From: an uncultured Eubacteriales bacterium
Lineage (GTDB): Bacteria > Bacillota > Clostridia > UBA1381 > UMGS1253
NCBI GenBank assembly: GCA_900550065.1
Contig: URQR01000062.1
Location: forward strand, 1 to 10,384
Reading direction: 5' to 3'
Length of the DNA stretch: 10,384 bases
The translations under genes and the position numbers were made by a program. Within the stretch, counting starts at the first letter, position 1. Each line of letters opens with the position of its first letter. This document shows positions 6,768-10,384 of this stretch, in pieces. A model generated the notes under the pieces. That model was not told where the DNA came from, ran no database searches, and saw nothing but the letters and a program-made list of their open reading frames with translations.

Positions 6768-7589
6768 ATGTCTATGGATTTCGATTTGAAGCGGTTAGAA
6801 AATTTAATAGAAAATTTTTATGTTTTGACAGGGATGCGGATTGTTGTCTTTGACCAAAACCAGATCGAGATTACTTCGTACCCAAAAAGTAATTTTCTGT
6901 TTTGCACCCACATGCGTAAAAATCCGGATTTTCTTCAGGCATGTAATAAAAGCGATCAATTCGCATTTGAAAAGTGCAGAAAAACCCAAAATGTTTATAT
7001 CTATCAGTGTCATGCGGGTTTAGTGGAGGCAATCACTCCTATTGTGGAAGACAATATTATTATAGGCTATATCATGTTCGGTCAAATTGCAGACAAAAAG
7101 AATAGGGAAGACATTGCAGAAAATCTTTCAAATATTTGTGCGCGCTACAACATTCCCTTTCCGCACGATAAAATGAAAAGAATTAAATACAAAAGCAATA
7201 AGCAGCTCCTTGCAGCAGCAAATATTTTAGAAACCTGTATCAGCTATATTTTGCAAAAAAATCTTATTAAACCATCAAGGATTCAGCTTTTCAATTCCGT
7301 TGACAATTATATTTCGGAAAATATGAATCATAATCTCTCCGTAGAAAATCTATGTAGTCAATTTAATATCAGCCGCACACGCCTTTACGAGACAATGAAG
7401 CCATATATAGACGGCGGTATCGCGCTGTATATCCGTAAAAAGCGTCTTGAGAAAGCAAAGGAGCTTTTAAAAACAACAGATCTGAGTATTGCTAAAATTT
7501 GTGACGATGTGGGATTTTCTGATTATAATTATTTTTTAAGAGTGTTTAAAAAGCATTATGGGGTTTCACCTAAAAAAATGAAAAATTAA
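6768..7589 (+). CDS. PocR-ligand-domain / AraC-type transcription regulator
   Basis: A 273-residue DNA-binding regulator, the likely controller of the divergent sugar operon. Residues about 5-165 form a PocR-type sensor domain: C46, C59, C70 and C81 are spaced as in that family, and YQCHAGLVEAITPI (79-92) plus IGYIMFGQI (99-107) are its hallmark segments. Residues about 175-273 are an AraC-type double helix-turn-helix: LSVENLCSQFNISRTRLYE, then LSIAKICDDVGFSDYNYF and FKKHYGVSPKK. The frame is open further upstream, to an ATG at 6642, but that would run through the promoter and into the divergent gene. The start at 6768 is chosen for its weak GGA six bases upstream and because the PocR domain begins just after it. 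The gene is visibly more AT-rich than its neighbours. PocR domains are thought to bind small organic ligands; the ligand here is unknown. Confidence 0.88.
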   Translation: MSMDFDLKRLENLIENFYVLTGMRIVVFDQNQIEITSYPKSNFLFCTHMRKNPDFLQACNKSDQFAFEKCRKTQNVYIYQCHAGLVEAITPIVEDNIIIGYIMFGQIADKKNREDIAENLSNICARYNIPFPHDKMKRIKYKSNKQLLAAANILETCISYILQKNLIKPSRIQLFNSVDNYISENMNHNLSVENLCSQFNISRTRLYETMKPYIDGGIALYIRKKRLEKAKELLKTTDLSIAKICDDVGFSDYNYFLRVFKKHYGVSPKKMKN

Positions 7590-7635
7590 AAAAACACTCC
7601 CGCCAGCACGGTTTGTGCGAACGGGAGTGTTTTTT
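7589..7635. terminator. Bidirectional intrinsic terminator between regulator and gap
   Basis: An A tract (7588-7594) and CACTCCCG (7595-7602) pair with CGGGAGTG (7622-7629) and six Ts (7630-7635), giving a 14-bp perfect stem with an inner GCAC/GTGC helix (7606-7609 with 7615-7618). It follows the regulator stop codon directly. Because the flanking runs are A on the left and T on the right, it has a U tract in both reading directions and fits two convergent genes. Confidence 0.9.
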
Positions 7636-7638
7636 ATG

Positions 7639-7756
7639 CAAAGAAAAATCTTTGTTATGCCATAAACATGGCATAAACCTGAAGAAAACGCGGTGCGCCG
7701 ACAGCGGTTTCTTCCAACGTCACACCCACGTGACGTTGCCAAAAGCGAAGATTTTG
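7639..7756. repeat. Chain of five nearly abutting hairpins in the 3' flank of gap
   Basis: Five inverted repeats follow one another with gaps of 0-4 bases: CAAAGA/TCTTTG (7639-7644 with 7649-7654, loop AAAA); TTATGCCAT/ATGGCATAA (7655-7663 with 7668-7676, loop AAAC); GAAGAAA/TTTCTTC (7681-7687 with 7708-7714), continued after one mismatch by CGC/GCG (7689-7691 with 7704-7706); CAACGTCAC/GTGACGTTG (7715-7723 with 7730-7738, loop of 6); and CAAAA/TTTTG (7740-7744 with 7752-7756). The chain lies between the gap stop codon and the shared terminator, so on the minus strand it would be the 3' untranslated region of the gap mRNA. None of the five is followed by a proper T tract, so they are not simply extra terminators. 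Pairings were read by eye. Confidence 0.75.
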
Positions 7757-7765
7757 AGACTATTA

Positions 7766-8779
7766 TTATTTATGGTCAACGGAAGCCATGTGGCAAATGA
7801 GGTCTACAACCTTGTTAGAATAACCCCACTCGTTGTCGTACCAGGAAACAACCTTTACAAACGTATCCGTCAGAGCGATACCAGCTTTTGCGTCGAACAC
7901 AGACGTTCTCGACTCACCGAGGAAGTCAGAAGAAACAACCGCATCTTCCGTGTAACCGAGGATACCCTTCAGCTCGCCGTCAGCAGCCTTCTTCATCGCT
8001 GCACAAATTTCGTCGTACTTCGCCGGCTTCGCGAGGTTAACCGTCAGGTCAACAACAGAAACGTCCAGCGTCGGAACACGCATCGACATACCTGTCAGCT
8101 TGCCGTTCAGCTCCGGAATAACCTTACCAACCGCTTTTGCAGCGCCTGTCGAGGACGGAATGATGTTACCAGCAGCAGCACGACCGCCTCTCCAGTCCTT
8201 CTTGGACGGGCCGTCAACCGTCTTCTGCGTCGCAGTCGTCGCATGAACCGTCGTCATAAGACCATCTGTGATACCAAAATTATCGTGCAGAACCTTCGCA
8301 ATCGGAGCCAAGCAGTTCGTTGTGCACGAAGCGTTGGAAACGAAGTTCATGTCTGTCGTGTACTTGTCCTGGTTTACGCCCATAACGAACATCGGCGTGT
8401 CGTCCTTCGACGGAGCCGACATAACAACCTTCTTCGCACCAGCATCGATGTGGCCCTGTGCCTTTTCCTTTGTAAGGAATACGCCCGTGGACTCAACAAC
8501 GTACTCAGCGCCACACTCTTTCCAGCCGATTTCCGACGGATTCATTGCAGCGTAAACCGCAATCTTCTTACCGTCAACGATCAGGCTTGTGCCGTCCGTG
8601 GATACTTCATGCTTAAACTGGCCGTGTACCGTGTCGTACTTTGCCATGTAAACCATGTAGTCCAGATCGATGAACGGATCGTTAATACCTACGATGTCAA
8701 CCTTGCCGGTTTCGATTGCCGCGCGGAATACGAGTCTGCCGATACGGCCAAAACCATTGATACCAACTTTAATTGCCAT
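7766..8779 (-). CDS. gap: Glyceraldehyde-3-phosphate dehydrogenase, phosphorylating
   Basis: This 337-residue cytosolic enzyme of central glycolysis oxidises glyceraldehyde 3-phosphate with NAD+ and phosphate to 1,3-bisphosphoglycerate. The N-terminal Rossmann motif NGFGRIG (8-14) is followed by the cofactor-selecting D34 in GINDP. SNASCTTNCLAP (148-159) holds the catalytic C152, with H179 in TTVHATTATQ. DWRGGRAAAGNIIPSSTGAAKA (195-216) contributes to phosphate binding, and WYDNEWGYSNKVVDL closes the protein. The length is full. Segments such as INDPFIDLDYMVYM and TATQKTVDGPS resemble the GapC/eukaryote-and-enterobacteria type more than the usual Gram-positive GapA. The start at 8779 has TAGGAGGT eight bases upstream, an almost perfect Shine-Dalgarno as expected for a highly expressed gene. 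It is transcribed from its own promoter, separate from the cyclophilin gene upstream. Confidence 0.98.
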   Translation of the reverse strand: MAIKVGINGFGRIGRLVFRAAIETGKVDIVGINDPFIDLDYMVYMAKYDTVHGQFKHEVSTDGTSLIVDGKKIAVYAAMNPSEIGWKECGAEYVVESTGVFLTKEKAQGHIDAGAKKVVMSAPSKDDTPMFVMGVNQDKYTTDMNFVSNASCTTNCLAPIAKVLHDNFGITDGLMTTVHATTATQKTVDGPSKKDWRGGRAAAGNIIPSSTGAAKAVGKVIPELNGKLTGMSMRVPTLDVSVVDLTVNLAKPAKYDEICAAMKKAADGELKGILGYTEDAVVSSDFLGESRTSVFDAKAGIALTDTFVKVVSWYDNEWGYSNKVVDLICHMASVDHK

Positions 8780-8829
8780 GATATAAAACCTCCTAAAAAT
8801 TATATTTTCCTTTTGTGGTCACGCATAGT

Positions 8830-8858
8830 ATTTTACAATATTTCTTCCAATTTTACAA
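8830..8858 (-). promoter_or_regulatory. Candidate sigma-A promoter of gap
   Basis: On the minus strand TTGTAA (8853-8858) and TAAAAT (8830-8835) are 17 bases apart, about 50 bases before the start codon. The nine-base word TTGTAAAAT occurs twice, 20 bases apart (8830-8838 and 8850-8858), so that the -35 and the stretch ending in the -10 lie in direct repeats. A Rex-like AT-rich palindrome is found just upstream (8867-8884). The surrounding 112-bp gap holds nothing else recognised. Confidence 0.6.
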
Positions 8859-8891
8859 GTGTTTTTTTGTTAAAAATTTAATTATCTCCAT

Positions 8892-9392
8892 TTAATTTTC
8901 GCCTTCGAGGAAAACGCGTAGAATTTTTGGTTGATTTGCAGGTTTCACTGTGCCGTTGCCGTCTTCGACTTTGGCACTTTGCACGATGGCGTCAACAACC
9001 TCAATACCATCCGTTACCTTGCCAAATGCCGCGTACTGCCCGTCTAAGTGCGGCGCGTCCGCGTGCATGATAAAAAACTGGCTCGACGCGGAGTCGGGGT
9101 TCATGCTGCGCGCCATAGACAGCACGCCGCGCGTATGGCGCAGGTCGTTTTTCACGCCGTTTGCCAAAAACTCGCCCTTGATTTTTTTGTCCGAGCCGCC
9201 CATCCCATTGCCAAGCGGGTCGCCGCCCTGTATCATAAAACCGTCGATGATGCGGTGGAACGTCAGCCCGTCGTAGAATCCGTCTTTGACCAACCCAACA
9301 AAATTTTCAACCGTAACGGGTGCAACCTCCGGATAGAGCTCCGCTTTCATTGTTCCCTTCTCTGTTTCAAACACTACAATTGTTTTTTCCAT
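8892..9392 (-). CDS. ppiB: Cyclophilin-type peptidyl-prolyl cis-trans isomerase
   Basis: A 166-residue single-domain cyclophilin that speeds up cis-trans isomerisation of proline peptide bonds during protein folding. The core is complete: FHRIIDGFMIQGGDP (45-59) with the catalytic R47 and Q55, GNGMGG, SMARSMNPDSASSQFFIM (92-109), and LDGQYAAFGKV (116-126). The tryptophan of human cyclophilin A before LDG is His here, as in many bacterial members that bind cyclosporin poorly. No signal peptide is seen, so it is cytosolic. The frame is open further upstream and overlaps the preceding gene, but the ribosome binding site AAAGGA (9400-9405) sits 7 bases before the ATG at 9392 and only one base before the alternative ATG at 9398, so 9392 is preferred. 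It follows the heparinase-like gene by 28 bp and may share its transcript. Confidence 0.95.
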   Translation of the reverse strand: MEKTIVVFETEKGTMKAELYPEVAPVTVENFVGLVKDGFYDGLTFHRIIDGFMIQGGDPLGNGMGGSDKKIKGEFLANGVKNDLRHTRGVLSMARSMNPDSASSQFFIMHADAPHLDGQYAAFGKVTDGIEVVDAIVQSAKVEDGNGTVKPANQPKILRVFLEGEN

Positions 9393-9399
9393 GTCCATT

Positions 9400-9405
9400 T
9401 CCTTT
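9400..9405 (-). promoter_or_regulatory. Ribosome binding site that sets the ppiB start
   Basis: AAAGGA on the minus strand lies 7 bases upstream of the ATG at 9392. The two longer candidate starts are excluded or unlikely: the ATG at 9398 is only one base away from the site, and those further upstream lie within the previous gene without a site of their own. Confidence 0.6.
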
Positions 9406-9420
9406 CTATTCCGTTTTATA

Positions 9421-10384
9421 TCATTCACCAATATAGCGAATTTCATACATGCCGCTTCCGCCTGTGAAAAAGAGCAATCCGCCATCTGCAGCCGCGGCGG
9501 CCTTTTGCGTTTTACTGCCGCAGACGATTTCCCAACTGCCCGGCTTTACGCCCGCAATTGCAATTTTATAGTTTGCTTCTTTTTTCAGCTCAAACCGAAT
9601 CCACTCACCGAAACCAGCCCTGTGTTTTGCAAATATAGCCGCCCGGTCCGCAATCACCGCGCCGGCTGCCGTATCCGTTTCAATCAGCTCAACCGGCAGC
9701 GGCGGCGTATCCGGCACAGCGTCGCCAACCTGAAGCACATTTAAAAACAAATCTTCTTTCCGCGCTGTTTTCGGCGACAATTCCGCACGCCATCCGCCAC
9801 CCTCATTAAAGCGCCCCGGCGTAATCGTTGCATAGTAATCTGTGCCGTTCACAACAGCGCCCTCTACCTTACTTAGCACCGTATCGCCCTTATGCGGCAA
9901 AAGCACATCGGCCGTCAGCTTCCCGTTTGCACCATGCGCGGTATTTTTATATACAATCCGATTTTCACTAAGCTCCGGCTCGTATAAGCCGTGCAGCAGC
10001 CACGTTTTTTTGAAGTTTTTATCAGCCGAAGCAATTCGGTCAAACACAATAAGCGTCGCCGGATGCGTTTGGTCCTTTAAATTCCAGAACAAAAAGCTGC
10101 GCGTATACGACGTCACCTTATCGGAATACGCACGCGTCAAGTCGCCGGACAAATATGTATAATCGGGCGTTTTTTCGTCCGGGCCGAATTCGTGTCCTAA
10201 TATATCACAAATTTTCAGCGACGGATTGCCGAGCAAATCCTCCAGCAGGTTCGGCTCCTCCGCATCGCCAATCAGCTTCTGTCCACCGTCGTTGTCCGCC
10301 CGCTTCGTGCTATAGTAAAACTGCTCTTCGGGGTCAAACACCAACATACAGTTGTGCGCGATTGTACGCTTATTATAATTAATA
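9421..10384 (-). CDS. Heparinase II/III-like protein, C-terminal part (partial)
   Basis: The visible 320 or so residues look like the C-terminal beta-sandwich region of a heparinase II/III-family polysaccharide lyase, a group that cleaves uronic-acid-containing polysaccharides by beta-elimination. The clue is the block near the right edge, AHNCMLVFDPEE followed by NDGGQ, matching the family's conserved HN-x-(V/I) start of the sandwich domain. FLFWNLKDQTHPATLIVFDRI and TWLLHGLYEPE further on also fit. The reading frame is open to the window edge with no stop, so the methionine at 10347 is not the true start; the alpha-helical toroid domain and any signal peptide lie outside. The C-terminus (GMYEIRYIGE) is intact and ppiB follows 28 bp later. 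The exact polysaccharide, and even lyase activity, cannot be told from this fragment. A non-catalytic DUF4962-type relative is possible. Confidence 0.7.
   Translation of the reverse strand, partial: INYNKRTIAHNCMLVFDPEEQFYYSTKRADNDGGQKLIGDAEEPNLLEDLLGNPSLKICDILGHEFGPDEKTPDYTYLSGDLTRAYSDKVTSYTRSFLFWNLKDQTHPATLIVFDRIASADKNFKKTWLLHGLYEPELSENRIVYKNTAHGANGKLTADVLLPHKGDTVLSKVEGAVVNGTDYYATITPGRFNEGGGWRAELSPKTARKEDLFLNVLQVGDAVPDTPPLPVELIETDTAAGAVIADRAAIFAKHRAGFGEWIRFELKKEANYKIAIAGVKPGSWEIVCGSKTQKAAAAADGGLLFFTGGSGMYEIRYIGE

Noticed and set aside
7613..8881. A 422-codon open frame on the plus strand opposite gap
   Set aside because: It is Arg/Asn/Val-rich, matches no family, runs through the hairpin chain and the gap promoter, and is explained by the strong codon bias of gap on the other strand.
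9393..9485. N-terminal extension of the cyclophilin by 31 residues
   Set aside because: It overlaps the end of the heparinase-like gene and lacks a ribosome binding site, while AAAGGA is ideally placed for the start at 9392.

Overview
The window looks like chromosomal DNA from an anaerobic Firmicute of the Clostridia, probably a gut or other fibre-degrading lineage. The evidence is the strong AGGAGG-type ribosome binding sites, the moderate GC coding regions set between AT-rich promoters, a PocR/AraC regulator typical of Clostridia and relatives, and the mix of sugar-catabolic genes with a heparinase II/III-type protein. No phage, IS or CRISPR features were seen. The species cannot be named from this sequence alone.

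Left part (1-6660, all on the minus strand): a catabolic operon read from right to left. The order is an intracellular GH36 alpha-galactosidase-like enzyme, a short-form L-fucose/L-arabinose isomerase-family protein, an FGGY sugar kinase, a DUF4432 aldose-epimerase-like protein, and a class II (zinc) ketose-bisphosphate-type aldolase cut by the window edge. Gaps are 18, 3, 124 and 3 bp. Together they spell a route: imported glycoside -> free aldose (anomers interconverted by the epimerase-like protein) -> ketose -> ketose phosphate -> DHAP or another triose phosphate plus an aldehyde. The sugar cannot be fixed from sequence, and no transporter is in view. The 124-bp gap between kinase and epimerase is almost wholly made of inverted repeats, including a possible three-way junction, and the likely ribosome binding site of the epimerase gene sits inside one hairpin.

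Middle (6661-7635, plus strand): a divergently transcribed PocR-ligand-domain/AraC-type regulator, the obvious candidate regulator of the operon. Its promoter overlaps the operon promoter region, and it ends at a strong hairpin terminator that has T tracts on both strands and so can also stop the convergent gap transcript.

Right part (7639-10384, minus strand): a second chain of five nearly abutting hairpins (7639-7756) in the 3' flank of gap; the glycolytic gene gap, with its own sigma-A-type promoter and full Shine-Dalgarno; a cyclophilin peptidyl-prolyl isomerase (ppiB-like); and the C-terminal part of a heparinase II/III-like polysaccharide lyase running off the right edge.

The items most worth a second look are the unassigned sugar pathway encoded by the operon and the two hairpin chains.
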